Of a DNA stretch of 64,000 bases, positions 38,328 to 49,689 are shown piece after piece (position 1 is the stretch's first letter; each line of letters opens with the position of its first letter). The position numbers and the translations under genes are program-made. The notes below the pieces were generated by a model. That model did not search any database, was not told the origin of the DNA, and saw only the letters and a list, made by a program, of their open reading frames with translations. The DNA is from Prionace glauca (taxonomy: Eukaryota > Chordata > Chondrichthyes > Carcharhiniformes > Carcharhinidae): contig CM075760.1 in assembly GCA_037974335.1 (NCBI GenBank), positions 51,168,119 to 51,232,118 on the forward strand. Direction: 5' to 3'.

Positions 38328-41300
38328 AACATAGAACATTACAGCACAAACAGGCCCTTCGGCCCTCGAGTTGCGCCGATCGCATCAACCCCACCAATCT
38401 ATAGACCTATCTATAACCCCCAATCCCATTAAACCCCATATACTCATCCAGAAGTCTTTTAAAAGACCCCAGCGAGTTCGCCTCCACCACCGACGACGGC
38501 AGCCGATTCCATTCATTCACCACCCTCTGAGTGAAAAACTTACCCCTAACATCACCTCTGTACTTCCCTCCCCGCACCTTAAATCTGTGTCCTCTCGTAG
38601 CGACCATTTCAACCCGGGGAAATAGCCTCTGAGAGTCCACCCTATCTATTCCTCTCAACATTTTATAAACTTCTATCAGGTCGCCTCTCAACCTTCGCCT
38701 CTCCAGGGAAAAGAGTCCCAGCTCCCTCAACCTATCTTCATAAGGCATGCCTCCCAGTCCAGGCAACATCCTTGTAAATCTCCTCTGCACCCTTTCAATA
38801 GCTTCTACGTCTTTCCTATAGTGAGGCGACCAGAACTGCGCACAGTACTCCAAATGAGGCCTGACAAGGGTCCTGTAAAGTTGCAGCATTACCTCCCGAC
38901 TCCTAAACTCAATCCCTCGATTAATGAAGGCCAGTACACCATACGCCTTCTTGACCACCTCCTCCACCTGCGAGGCCGATTTAAGAGTCCTGTGAACCCG
39001 GACCCCGAGATCCTTCTGCTCTTCAACGCTACTAAGACCCCTGCCCTTAATAGTGTACTCGTTCATCCCGTTGGTTCTGCCGAAATGGACGACTACACAT
39101 TTATCCGCGTTGAAGTCCATCTGCCACTTCTCCGCCCATTCCTGCATCCTATCTATGTCCTGCTGCAACTTTTGACATCCTTCCAGACCATCCACAACAC
39201 CGCCGACCTTCGTGTCATCAGCGAACTTGCTAACCCATCCCTCCACTTCCTCATCCAGGTCATTTATGAAAATGACAAACAGCAAGGGTCCCAGAACAGA
39301 TCCCTGGGGCACCCCACTGGTGACTGACCTCCATTCCGAAAAAGACCCATCCACAACCACTCTCTGCCTTCTGCAGGCAAGCCAGTTCTGGATCCACAAG
39401 GCCAAAGGCCCTTGGATCCCATGCCCTCTCACCTTCTCAAGAAGTCTTGCATGGGGGACCTTATCAAAAGCCTTGCTGAAGTCCATGTACACTACGTCCA
39501 CGGCACTTCCTTCGTCAATGTGTTCAGTCACATTATCGAAGAACTCAACTAGGCTCGTAAGGCACGACCTGCCCTTGACAAATCCATGCTGACTATTCCT
39601 GATCATGTCAAACCTCTCCAAATGCTCGTAAATCTTGTCCCTCAGAAGCCTCTCCATCAGCTTACCAACCACTGAGGTCAGACTCACCGGGCGGTAATTT
39701 CCCGGGCTATCTCTGTTCCCTTTCTTGAAAATAGGGACTACATCCGCAATCCTCCAATCTTCCGGAACCTCTCCCGTCTCCATTGATGACGCAAAGATCA
39801 TCGCCAAGGGCTCTGCAATCACTTCCCTGGCCTCCCACAGTATCCTGGGGTACATCCCATCTGGTCCCGGCGACTTATCTACCTTGATAGAATTCAAAAG
39901 TTCTAACACATCCTCCTCCTTAATGTCCACGTACTCAATCTTTTCCACCTGCTGCAAGTCCATAGCAAGATCTCCCAAATCAGCTTCCACTGTGAATACT
40001 GAGGCAAAGTACTCATTAAGCACCTCCGCCATTTCTTCTGGTTCTACACAGACCTTTCCCCCTTCACCTTTTATAGGTCCTATCCTTTCCCTTCTCACCG
40101 TTTTACCTTTCACATACTTATAGAAGGCCTTGGGATTTTCCTTAATCTTACCCGCCAAGGTCTTCTCATGACCCCTTCTGGCTCTCCTAATTTCCCTTTT
40201 AACCTCTTTTCTACAGTCCTTATATTCTTCAAGATCCTTAACCTCCCCTAGTTCCCTGAACCTTTTGTACACCTTCCTTTTCCTCCTGACTAGGTTCAAC
40301 ACAGCCTTCGTGCACCACGGTTCCCGCGACCTACCAAAACCCCCTTGCCTTATCGGAACATTGTCATGCAGAGCGCCAGACAAACATTCCTTGAATATCC
40401 GCCACCTTCCTTCGGTACTTTTCCCTAAGAATGCCTCCTTCCAGTTTATTTGTCCAAGTAACTTCCTGACTTCTTCGTATCTCCCCTTACTCCAGACAAA
40501 CACCTTCCTAGCCTGTCTGATCCTATCTCGTTCCAATGCAATTGTGAAGGAGATAGAATTATGGTCACCATTCCCAAGATGCTCTCCTACCGAGAGATCC
40601 ATCACCTGCCCTGATTCATTCGCCAGTACCAGGTCAAGTACAGCCTCTCCCCTCGTAGGCTTGTCCACATACTGTGTCAGGAAACCTTCCTGAACACACC
40701 TAACAAACTCCTCTCCAGCCAAACCCCTTACTCTAGGGATATTCCAGTCGATGTTTGGGAAATTGAAGTCTCCCATCACGACAACTCTGTTTTTAATACA
40801 TTTCTCTAGAATCTGGTTCCCTATCTGCACATCAACTTCCCTGTCACTATTGGGCGGCCTATAGAATACACCCAGCAAAGTTTTTGCCCTTTGCTGTTCG
40901 TAACTTCCACCCACAGAGACTCTGTAGAAAGTCCCTCCACAGCATCCTCTTTCTCTGCAGCCATGACACTGTCCCTTACAAACAGTGCCACTCCACCACC
41001 TCTTCTGCCAGCCTCCCTGTCCTTCCTGAAACATCTGAAACCTGGCACCTGAAGTACCCAGTCCTGTCCCTGAGACATCCAAGTCTCCGTAATGGCCACC
41101 ACATCACATTCCCAAGCAGCTATCCACACCCTAAGCTCATCTACCTTATTTACTATACTCCTTGCATTAAAATATACACACTTCAGCCCCTCAGTCTGGG
41201 CATTTCCCTTCTCCACCCCCTGTCTAACCTCCCTCCCATGTTTTCTGCGGTCCTCCCCTACCTTTAAAGTATTAAAGCACATGCATTTCAAACCCTGCTC

Positions 41301-41378
41301 CGCCCCACCCCCACTACGCCGTGCCTTGCATTCCCCACCTATGCCCCCCTCCATTTCACCCCCTCTACTCAAGATCCC
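38328..41378 (-). mobile_element. CR1-like LINE, nearly whole ORF2 (endonuclease + RT)
   Basis: A 3051-base element bounded by ACCATTTAG at 38319-38327 and 41379-41387 (target duplication). The endonuclease starts LKCVYFNARSIVNKVDELR near 41190, with ITETWM. A single-base slip near 40.88 kb moves the frame. The following 891-codon frame (shared minus frame to 38407) carries LLGVFYRPPNSD, VVVMGDFNFPNIDW and GDHNSISF (end of endonuclease). The RT core follows: KSPGPDGMYPRILWEA, NYRPVSLTSVVGKLMERLL, SQHGFVKGRSC, YMDFSKAFDKVPH, SVTSGVPQGSVLGPLLFVIF, KFADDTKVGG. It ends with the C-terminal RLLDEYMGFNGIGGYR. The 3' end has the ATGTTCTATGTT form. No ORF1 is seen, so the copy may be 5'-truncated or ORF2-only. 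It is young: perfect target repeats and one frame break. Confidence 0.9.
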
Positions 41379-41387
41379 ACCATTTAG

Positions 41388-41500
41388 ATATATTACAAAC
41401 AGAATCATTTATATATTTTACAAACAATTGTGTGTCAGTATGTGTGTGTGTTGGTATGTGTGTGTCTGTCTCTCTCTCTCTGTCTGTGTTGGTTTGAAGA
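41388..41500 (-). mobile_element. Remainder of the interrupted older LINE, then TG/TC simple repeat
   Basis: ATATATTACAAACAGAATCA continues the sequence broken at 38318. From about 41428 it becomes TGTGTGTC/TCTCTC simple sequence. Confidence 0.6.
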
Positions 41501-41654
41501 ACCCGATGCTAACTGCTGCCTGTTGTTTCCTTGTGTTAGTTTAATCACTGCAGTGTCTGAGAAATCAACTTCATTTTTATCTGATGTGGCTTTAAGTTTA
41601 ACAGTTTTTTAAAAAATTCTTCAATTTTTACCTCGGTGTGGGTCGAAACTCCCC

Positions 41655-41900
41655 ACGTACGAACATAGGAACAGGAGTAGGCCATTCAGCCCCTCGAGCC
41701 TGAACCGCCCCATTAAATGAGATCATGGCTGTTCAGTGGCCTACCTCCATATACCTGCCTTTGGCCCATATCCCTTAATACCTTTGCTGAACAAAATATA
41801 TATCTATCTCAAGATTTAAAGGTGGCAACTAATTTAGTATCAACTGCCTTTTGTTGAAGAGATTTCCAAACCTCTACCATCCTTTCTGAGTAGAAGTGCT
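41655..41900 (-). mobile_element. LINE 3' tail
   Basis: ACGAACATAGGAACAGGAGT, AGGCCATTCAGCCCCTCGAG, TTTGTTGAAGAGATTTCCAA. Decayed. Confidence 0.65.
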
Positions 41901-42481
41901 TTCTAATATCAGAACCTGAAGAGAGAGATATGTTGACAATGTCTGAAGAATCAGGGGCGTTGGATATCAGTAGTTTAGTGGGAGATTGAATGGGAATAGA
42001 GCCAATGAACCAGGAGGTGGGGCTCATGGACAAGATGTATCCTGAGAGGACATGAGGGGAGAAGGGAGAGAAAGTAAAGAAATGTGGGTTCAGGACTCGA
42101 GAAAGGATGAAATTTACAGACGGTTTCGCCCGGATGAGAGAGGGAAGGGAGGGAAACAGCAGAGGCAGCTGATCAGATTGTCTCCATCTTCGTGACAAAG
42201 AAACTCCATGAGCTCCTCACACTTGTTGTTGGAGGTGAGGATGGAGGGAATACAGGAGAGAGAGACAGCCCAAAATGTGTGTTTGAGATATTAAAAAAAG
42301 TCAACACAGTGTGTGAGTTTGACGCAAAGCTGATTTATTTGACTTTTAATGAGAATATTAGCCCCTAAAGTGGCTGAGGTTTATTACCAGTGTAAACAGA
42401 CCTGAATGAAGATGGTTCAGTCCTGAATGTGAGTAACAGCAACATCCAATCACTGTCGTTACTTGTGAACTCACTAGAGTT
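41901..42481. other. Unassigned; 3' flank of ZNF-G
   Basis: A/G-rich in part. No recognised gene. The last ~60 bases before 42482 hold the out-of-frame remains of the final ZNF-G finger and its original stop. Confidence 0.4.
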
Positions 42482-43570
42482 TCAGCAGGTGGGATGAAGT
42501 CGTACATCCCTTCCCACACTCAGAGCAGGTGAATGGTCTGTCCACAGTGTGAATTCATTGGTGTACAGAGAGTTGAGAAGATTGCACAAACCCAGTCCCA
42601 CAGTGAGAGCACCTGAATCAGTGTGAACACGTCGATGTCGCGTCAGTTCCCCAGAACGTTTGTAGCACTTCTCACAGTCTGGGCATTTAAAAGGTCTCTC
42701 ATCAGTGTGAACTCGCTGGTGTGCAGTTAGTTGAGTTGATCGTCTGAACCTAGTCCCACAGTGAGAGCATCTGAAAGGTCTATCTTCAGTGTGATCACGT
42801 TGATGGGATATCAGTTTCTCAGAGGTTTTGAAGCATTTCCCACAGTTTGGACATTTAAAAGGTTTATTTTCTGTGTGGGCTCGCTGGTGTGTCAGCAGGC
42901 TAGATGAGGCAGTGAATCTCTTCCCACATTCAGAACAGATAAATGGCTTCTCCCCAGTGTGAACTCGCTGGTGTTTCAGCAGGTCAGATGACTGAATGAA
43001 TCCTTTCCCACACTCGGAGCAGGTGAATGGCCTCTCCCAAGAGTGAACTCGCTGGTGAACAGTGAGGTCAGACGATCGTCTGAACCCAGTCCCACAGTGA
43101 AAGCACTTGAACGGTCTCTCGTCTGTGTGAATACGTTTATGGCGCATCAGGTCCCCAGAACTTTTATAGCTCTTTCCACAGTCTGGACACCTGAAAGGTC
43201 TCTCGTCAGTGTGAACTCGCTGGTGACTCCGCAACTGGGTTGAAGTAGTTAATCCCTTCCCACACTCGGAGCAGATGAATGGTCTCTCGCTGGAATGAAC
43301 TCGCTGGTGTGTGAACAAAGAGGATGACTGAGTGAATCCCTTCCCACATGTGGGGCAGATGAATGGCCTCTCCCCAGTGTGACTGCGCCAGTGCATTTCC
43401 AGCTTGGATGGGGAAATGAATCCCTTCCCACAGTCCCCACATTTCCACAGTTTCTTCTCAGTGTGACTGCAATTGTGTCTCAACAGGTCAGATGATTGGC
43501 TGAAGCCTCGTCCACACACACAACACGTGTACGGTTTCTCTCCACCGTGAAGTGTACTTTCTCCTTCCAT
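42482..43570 (-). CDS. C2H2 zinc-finger protein, 11 fingers, frameshifted tail (ZNF-G)
   Basis: From ATG at 43570 the frame reads [20 protein letters not shown]. This is the only copy in the cluster that still translates the upstream finger ([17 protein letters not shown]), joined through [20 protein letters not shown] to the array. Eleven fingers are counted: CCVC, CGDC, CPTC, CSEC, CPDC, CFHC, CSEC, CSEC, CPNC, CSHC, CPDC. After RRVHTD about ten bases are missing relative to sister fingers. The frame shifts there, and the last ~45 residues (from SGALTVGLG) are out of frame. In the original frame two more finger remnants follow, with a stop between them. The acceptor TTTCACAG is at about 43660. 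The product could still bind DNA through the intact fingers. Target unknown. Confidence 0.82.
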   Translation of the reverse strand: MEGESTLHGGEKPYTCCVCGRGFSQSSDLLRHNCSHTEKKLWKCGDCGKGFISPSKLEMHWRSHTGERPFICPTCGKGFTQSSSLFTHQRVHSSERPFICSECGKGLTTSTQLRSHQRVHTDERPFRCPDCGKSYKSSGDLMRHKRIHTDERPFKCFHCGTGFRRSSDLTVHQRVHSWERPFTCSECGKGFIQSSDLLKHQRVHTGEKPFICSECGKRFTASSSLLTHQRAHTENKPFKCPNCGKCFKTSEKLISHQRDHTEDRPFRCSHCGTRFRRSTQLTAHQRVHTDERPFKCPDCEKCYKRSGELTRHRRVHTDSGALTVGLGLCNLLNSLYTNEFTLWTDHSPALSVGRDVRLHPTC

Positions 43571-43659
43571 GTTCAAAATCTGATGATATCAAAGTTAAGA
43601 TAAATTGAGCCACTCCATCAGCTTCCCAACTGCACACTCTCCCCTTCTAATACCCTGTG

Positions 43660-43959
43660 AAATTGACTTAAAATAGGTTAAAAAAAAAGGGAGTGAGAGA
43701 GAGCCCACAAAAACACAAAAACAGGTTGTGAAATTGATCTGAATGAATCTGGTAATTTCTGGGGCCGGCACTAAGAAACATTGACCATGAAAACTGCTGG
43801 ATTGTCACAAAAACCCAACTGGTTTATATGGGAGGAAAGAGAAAGAGGTGAAGGAGAGGGATTTTGTATATCTACAAGACATACTAAGCGAGAAGTCAGC
43901 AAAGTAAATTTGACCCCGAGCTTCAAGTGTGATATTGATACATAAACAGGGAAGTTATT
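43660..43959. other. Unassigned; intron side of ZNF-G
   Basis: Includes a poly-A/purine run near 43680. No recognised feature. Confidence 0.35.
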
Positions 43960-44515
43960 CTGAATATTTATAAAACCTCTGGAATAATATTAAAGTCCTT
44001 GAGAAAATGCAGAGGAGATTTACCAGAATGGTTCCAGCAAAGGTGGTTGAGGGGATTTTTGATTCAGGTACACAAGATTCTGACTGGTTTCGATCAGATG
44101 GATAAAGAAATATGATCGTACAAGGACTAGGAGGACACAGATTTAATGTTTTGGGTAAAAACTTGATTGAACTATTTAAGATCTTGAAGGGGCTTGACAG
44201 GGTGGATGTGGAAAGGGCATTTATTTCTGTGGGAGAATTTTAAACTAGGCACCACAAAGTAAGGGGTCACCTGTTTAAATTAGAGATGAAGATTTTTTTT
44301 CTCAAAGGATTGTGAGACTTTGGAACATTCTTCTTGCAAAGGTGGTTGAGGCAGAGTCCTTGAATATCTCACAGCAGAGCTAGATAGATTCTTGATAAAC
44401 AAGGAAGTGGAAGGTTATAGGGAGTAGGCGGGTACATGAAGTTGAGATTAAAATTAGATCACCACAATCCTACTGAATGGGAGAGCGGGGCTGAATGCTG
44501 CTCCTAATTTTTACG
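43960..44515 (+). mobile_element. Decayed LINE 3' region
   Basis: TGCAGAGGAGATTTACCAG and AATGGTTCCAG (RT C-terminal 'QRRFTRM' region), then GAGACTTTGGAACATTCTTC and TACTGAATGGGAGAGCGGGG near the 3' end. Confidence 0.6.
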
Positions 44516-44528
44516 TAAACAGTCCCTT

Positions 44529-44601
44529 GTTTCTGTGGTGTCGTGGTTATCACATTCGCTTCACACACAAAAGGTCCCTGGTTCGAAACCAGGCCAAACA
44601 C
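44529..44601 (+). pseudogene. tRNA-Val(CAC)-like pseudogene
   Basis: Reads GTTTCTGTGGTGTCGTGG, TTATCAC, an anticodon loop TTCACAC (anticodon CAC), then GGTCCCTGGTTCGAAACCAGG, whose T stem is perfect (CCTGG/CCAGG). The A box and B box (GGTTCGAAACC) are intact. The anticodon stem has two mismatches (TTCGC against ACAAA), and the 3' acceptor strand CCAAAC is one base short for pairing with GTTTCTG. No CCA is encoded. It is probably a dead tRNA gene rather than a SINE head, since no SINE body follows. Confidence 0.65.
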
Positions 44602-44689
44602 GTTGGATCTTTTTCAATAAACACGTGCAAAGTCTGCATGATTTAAATTAATTGCTCAACATTATCTCAATGTTACATCAAGTCAAATG

Positions 44690-45415
44690 CTTCTATACAG
44701 TAAATGGCAGAATCTTTAAGCGAATTGATAGGTAGAGGGATCTGGGTGTACAGATACACAGGTCACTGAAAGTGGCAAAGCAGGTGGAGAAGGTAGTCAA
44801 GAAGGCATACGGCATGCTTGCCTTTATCAGCCTGGGCATAGAATTTAAAAATTAGCAAGTCATGTTGCAGCTATATAGAACCTTAGTTAGGCCACACTTG
44901 GAATACAGCGTTCAATTCTGGTCACCCCACTATCAGAAGGATGTGGAGGCTTTGGAGAGAGTACAGAAAAGAGTTACCAGGATGTTGCCTGGTTTGGAGA
45001 GGCATTAACTGTGAGGAGAGGTTGGAGAAACTTGGTTTGTTCTCACTGGAATGACAGAGGTTCTGGGCTGATCTGATAGAAGGCTGCAAGATTATGAGGA
45101 TAGTCAGAAGCTTTATCCCAGGATGAAGGAGTCAATTACTAAGAGGCATAGGTTTAAGATTTGAGGGGCAAGGTTTAAAGGTGATGTACAAGACAAGATT
45201 TTTGACATAGAGAGTGGGGGCCTGAAGCTCGCTGCCGGGGGAGGTAGTGGAAGAGAGAGCATAGTGATTTTTAAGGGGGCATCTTGACAAATACATGAAT
45301 AGGATGGGAATGGAGGGGTATGGTCCCCGGAAGAGTGTTTTAGTTCAATCAGGCGTAATGGTCGATGCAGACTTGGAGGGCCTGTTCCTGTGCTGTAATT
45401 TTCTCTGTTCTTTGT
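44690..45415 (+). mobile_element. CR1-like LINE, RT C-terminus to 3' end
   Basis: GGGATCTGGGTGTACAGATAC, GAAGGTAGTCAAGAAGGCAT, TTAGTTAGGCCACACTTGG, GTACAGAAAAGAGTTACCAG and the 3' end GGGCCTGTTCCTGTGCTGTA. Same family as 37376-38318. Confidence 0.75.
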
Positions 45416-45424
45416 TTTGTTTTT

Positions 45425-45660
45425 TAGTACAGGAGATGTGGGGAAGAATGTTTTTAGACAGTGAGTGCTAATGACCCAAAACTTGCTGCCTAAGATTGGG
45501 GTGGAAATGGACATGATGAGTAATTTCAAAAGGAAATTGGATAGGCATTAGAGGAAAATGAAGCTGCAAAGAGCAGAGGAATGGGACTGGATTGCTCTAG
45601 ACAGATGGCATAGACTCAATGGGCCAAATGGCCTCCTCTGTGGTATCATGACTTCCTGTA
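45425..45660 (+). mobile_element. LINE 3' tail of another family
   Basis: GGAAATTGGATAGGCATTAG, AGAGGAATGGGACTGGATTG and AATGGGCCAAATGGCCTCC. Confidence 0.55.
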
Positions 45661-45799
45661 ATCTCAGCTTGTAATTTAACCCAGGGAGTTCAAATATCAC
45701 TCAGGTAAATCTGGACTACATTCGCTCCATGGCCATTCTGTCCCCCCTGAGGTATGTTGCCCAGGACTAAGCATTGTTCTTCAGGTGTGGTCTAACCAG

Positions 45800-45993
45800 G
45801 ATTTGTGAATCTCAGGGCTTTTCCAGTCACAGTAAGACCTGAAATCTTCTCTCTGACAGAATCAACAAACCTGTAACATTCCTCATTCAGATTCTGCTGA
45901 CATTCAGGTCCTGTTGTGTTGAATGACTCAGTCAGATCACAATGTGATGTTTGATTTGTGTTTCCCGTCTGTCAATTCTCCACTTCCAGCACT
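45800..45993 (-). pseudogene. Orphan zinc-finger exon start (no array)
   Basis: On minus, TTTCTATCCTGGACTGACAG (near 46030) leads to an acceptor AAATTTACAG ending at 45994, then exon sequence with AAACATCACATTGTGATCTG and GACCTGAATGTCAGCAG. This is the same opening as the real finger exons. The sequence decays into unrelated DNA with no fingers. Confidence 0.5.
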
Positions 45994-46344
45994 CTGTAAA
46001 TTTAAAGAAACCATCACTGTCAGTCCAGGATAGAAATTCACAACATTCTCTCCTCTATAATCGCCAACTGTGATTCAATGAGTTCCTGGACATCTTCTCA
46101 CATCTTTTATATTGCCCCCATCCTCAACCACTAATCAGTCAACACATCAATCCCACACTGCTTTCCCAGGCCAACTGAAAAGCAAAAAGACTCATCACTT
46201 TACAGGATAATGACTGACGGTCAACCAAACAACCTTCATCTGTTGTCAATATTTTAATAGCAGGTGAAACAAAATGTTCAAAGAAAAATTACAAAAAAGT
46301 ATATTTTTTAATGTCCGAACAATTTTCCAGAGAACCAGATTTGA

Positions 46345-46520
46345 ATCCCACAGTCCAAAGATGTGTAGATTAGTTGGATTAGCTATGCTAAATGCACAAG
46401 GTTACAGGGATAGGGCTGGTGGTGGGCCTAGGTAAGCTGCTTTGTTGGGGAGTCAGCACATAACTGATGGGCCAAATGTCTTCCTTCTGCTCTGTAGGGA
46501 TTCCATGATGCTATGGTTTG
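46345..46520 (+). repeat. SINE, 3' half
   Basis: CAGTCCAAAGATGTGTAGAT, GCTATGCTAAATGC, GATGGGCCAAATGTCTTCC and TAGGGATTCCATGATGC. Confidence 0.75.
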
Positions 46521-46589
46521 GGAGATGGTGAATTTTGAATTTAATTAAAATCTGGAATAAAAAGTCTACTGATAACCATGAAACTATTG

Positions 46590-46800
46590 TTGATTGTTGC
46601 AAAAACACATCAGGTTCACTAATGTCCTTCAGGGAGGGAAATCTGCTGTCCTTACTAGTCTGGCCTATGTGTGACTCCAGATTTCCAGCAGTGTGGTTGA
46701 CTCTTAAAACGTCCTTTGAAATATACTCAGTTCAAGAGTAAATAGGAATGGACGATGAATGCTGGTCCAGCCAGTGATACCCACATTGTGTGAATGAATT
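46590..46800. repeat. Fragments of the LINE (second family) 3' tail / dispersed repeat
   Basis: GTCTGGCCTATGTGTGACTCC and TGGACGATGAATGCTGGTCC. A related scrap reading AATTAGGGATGGACAATAAA lies at 47210-47290. Confidence 0.45.
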
Positions 46801-46943
46801 AGGAGAAATATTTGCCTTCCTTACTCAGTCTGGTCTAAATATATCTCCACAGCAATGTGGTTGACTCTAAAAATGTCCTCTGCGATGGCCTAGCAAACCA
46901 CTGGGTCCAAGGACAATTAGACTCATCTTTCTATGCAATTAGA

Positions 46944-47208
46944 TGTACATTAACAGTGCAATGAAGTTACTGTACAAATCCCCTTGTCGCCACACTCCGG
47001 CACCTGTTCGGGTACACAAAGGAAGAATTTAGCAGGGCCAATGCACCTAATCCGCACATCTTTGAACTATGGGAGGAAACCAGAGGAAACCCACGCAGAC
47101 AAAGGGAGAATATGTAAACTCCACACAGACAGTGACCCAGGCCGGGAATCGAACCCAGGTCTCTGATGTAGTGAGGCAGCAGTGCTAACTACTGTGCCAC
47201 CGTGCCGC
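46944..47208 (-). repeat. tRNA-derived SINE, near full length
   Basis: TTAACAGTGCAATGAAGTTAC (tail), CTATGGGAGGAAACCAGAGG, GGGAATCGAACCCAGG (B-box complement) and GTGCTAACTACTGTGCCACC (head). Confidence 0.85.
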
Positions 47209-47299
47209 AAGGACAATTAGGGATGGACAATAAATACTGGTCCAGCCAGCAACTCCCACATCCCATGGACAAATAAAAAATTCCTGGAGACTCCAGTCC

Positions 47300-47760
47300 A
47301 ATCCGGGAGAGTTGGTAACTGGTCCAGCTCACAGCGCATGCGCCCTGTTGTACATTGTTCCTATAAAGATGGCGGCCGGTAACCCGGGCCTGGAGCCGCT
47401 CAGCTCCGACTCTATTCGGTTCCGATTGAAACGGTACCGGGAACATATTATCTGGATTGAGGCATCCACAAGGTGTTTTATGAAACCACCCAGCCGTTCT
47501 GCTGCTTCTATCCCTCCCCGGTCACCCAGCGGCTCCATTACTGAACCTCACTCCATTGTTTCTCTCCGGCTCCTCGCAGCTCCAGACACAGCCCGGAATG
47601 CGCATGCTCCAGTCAGTGTCAGACACTGCGCATGTCCCAGTCAGAGCCAGGTATCGCGCATGTGCAACAATTGCAGTAATGTGGATAGGACACATTCTCA
47701 CCCGCAGAGAATGTTGGGTAATCACCTCGCCATTCAAACCCACGTTTTTCAATAGAAAGT
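47300..47760. promoter_or_regulatory. GC-rich promoter, probably of ZNF-G or a lost array
   Basis: Contains CAGCGCATGCGCCC near 47332 (NRF1-like), AAGATGGCGGCCGG near 47366 (YY1-like), GGAATGCGCATGC near 47596, CACTGCGCATGTCC and TATCGCGCATGTGC, i.e. four NRF1-like words. CCAATCC is at 47298. It lacks the TGGAGGACC inverted repeat. Leftward the next finger-type acceptors are the orphan at 45994 and ZNF-G at about 43660. Confidence 0.55.
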
Positions 47761-48399
47761 ACGATTTGCAATCTGATTATGATTGATACCATTGGGTCAA
47801 GGGTCAAGTGTGTTAAATCAATTCATATAGCAATTAAGCAGCAAAGGCCTTCCACCAGAGTGCTGGCCTGTGTGTGACTGACAACACAACAAACACCTAC
47901 AGTTAGATGTGAACTTGTTGAGATGAACAAGTGATTTGTGTACTCCTAGATAGAACAGTTAAATTGCCCTCGCCAATAAGAATGCTGAAATTGGATCAAA
48001 TGCTTTGAGCTTTTAAAGTTGGTGTTAACCACTCAGCAAATCCCTTTGCAAACGTTAAGTCTTTGCGTGGTCTTCCTCTGGTGTAATTGTGCTCTCTGTC
48101 AGTAATTGGAAAGACAGTGTGAATCCATTTTCACATTCAGCTGGGAAATAATCTCTACCCCAGCATTCCCCCTTTCTCTGGATGGGGTAACTATACTGTG
48201 TAGTAATGCAGTGCTATTAATACAGTCAGTAAAAGATTATCTGTTGTTGAGCGTTCAAATATCTGGTGTCTGAAATCACAAGATTCAATATTTAGAGTCA
48301 ACAAGATGAACAAGGAAACATACCAGGGCCCAATACTCCAGCTAGATATTCACAGAAGAAAGTCATCGAGTGGACAGAACAGAGGAAGATCCAATTCAG
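47761..48399. other. No identified feature
   Basis: AT-rich sequence. No open frame of note, no repeat recognised. Confidence 0.4.
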
Positions 48400-48930
48400 T
48401 TAGGCCACACATGGAATATAGTATTCAATTCTGGTTACCACACTACCAGAAGGATGTGGAGGCTTTGGAGAGGATATACAAAAGATTTATCAGGATGTTG
48501 CCTGGTATGGAGGGCATTTGCTATGAGGAGAGATTGGAGAAACTTTGTTCTCACTGGAGTGACAGAGATTGAGGGGAGACCTGATAGAGGTCTACAATAT
48601 TATGAGAGGCATGGACGGAATGGACAGTTAGAAGCTTTTTCTCAGAGTGAAAGATTCAATTATGAGGGAACAAGGTTAAAAAGAGATGTATGATGCAGAT
48701 TTTTTACACAAAAAGTGGTGGGTGCCTAGAACTCGTTGTCAGGGGTGGTCGTGGAAGCAGATACGGTAGTGACTTTAAAGGGTGTCTTGACAAGTACATG
48801 AATGAGATGTGTATAGAGGGATATGGTTCCCAGAAAGGTAGGGAGTTTTATTTAAGTTGGGCAGCATGGTCGGTGCAGGTTTGGAGGGCCATAGGGCCTG
48901 TCCCTGTGCTGTTATTTTCTTTGTTGTTTA
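48400..48930 (+). mobile_element. CR1-like LINE, 3' region
   Basis: TTAGGCCACACATGGAATAT, AGAAGGATGTGGAGGCTTTG, GAGGGCATTTGCTATGAGGA and the 3' end GGGCCTGTCCCTGTGCTGTT. Same family as 44690-45415. Confidence 0.75.
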
Positions 48931-49440
48931 TAAGAAACCCTCCAATCATTTGTGAATATCTTTCAAATGCTGACGGGTTGCAAGTCCCAGTTTCCATTAT
49001 ACTGAATCAATGGAAGGTGAGAGAGCAGTTATCTTGGAACTATTAAATACAGCAGCTAGTTCACAGCTACAGTACTCAGCACCGTTCTAATTAGGGAGTG
49101 GTTAGCTAGAGAGTGTGGCTCAGAAGGTCCCAGTTCCTTAACAGAGATTTCAAGAACTAAGGGTCAGAGAGGTAAAGCAATTGGCAGAAGGATCAGAGAA
49201 GTGTAGAGATGTTTTCACCCAGAGTGTGGTGGGGTATCAAACTCACTCTCTGAAAGGGTAGTGGAGACAAATGTTCACATGCAGGAGATAGTCATTATAT
49301 GGACTTGACAGGCTTTGTCCTCTAGGACCATCAACCTATACCTGGAAGGTGGTACTGGACTGGATAGCTCATTTTCATCTGTTATAAACATGATGGACTA
49401 AATGACATCCTGTAGTGTAAATTTCTTAGATTCTGTGATG
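48931..49440 (+). mobile_element. Old LINE 3' region (clearest from 49180)
   Basis: GATGTTTTCACCCAGAGTGT, GGGTATCAAACTCACTCTCT and ATGATGGACTAAATGACATC follow LINE 3' order. 48931-49180 is not clearly assignable. Confidence 0.45.
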
Positions 49441-49689
49441 ACAAGTGATCCTCATGATTTTACCCAAGCCAGATCTCAGCGCACTCATTTACTCCAAGTA
49501 TTGATGCGATGGTTTGGTAGCTGCTGTGTTAGTTATTTAAATTTTATACGTTGGTGCTTTGGCTTCAGTCGTAATTGAATCACAAAACATGATTATGTTT
49601 ATGCAAGAGCAGACTTCAATGGTGGCTATTTTACCCAGCATTCACAGGGAATCAGAACATGATCCAGCCTCTCAACAGATTTTGCACAT

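Noticed and set aside
38371-40693. Plus-strand frames of 80-170 codons opposite the large LINE
   Set aside because: Antisense shadows of the 891-codon LINE frame.
47312-47786. Overlapping frames at the 47.3-47.8 kb promoter
   Set aside because: GC-rich, both strands open, no motif. Better explained as promoter sequence.
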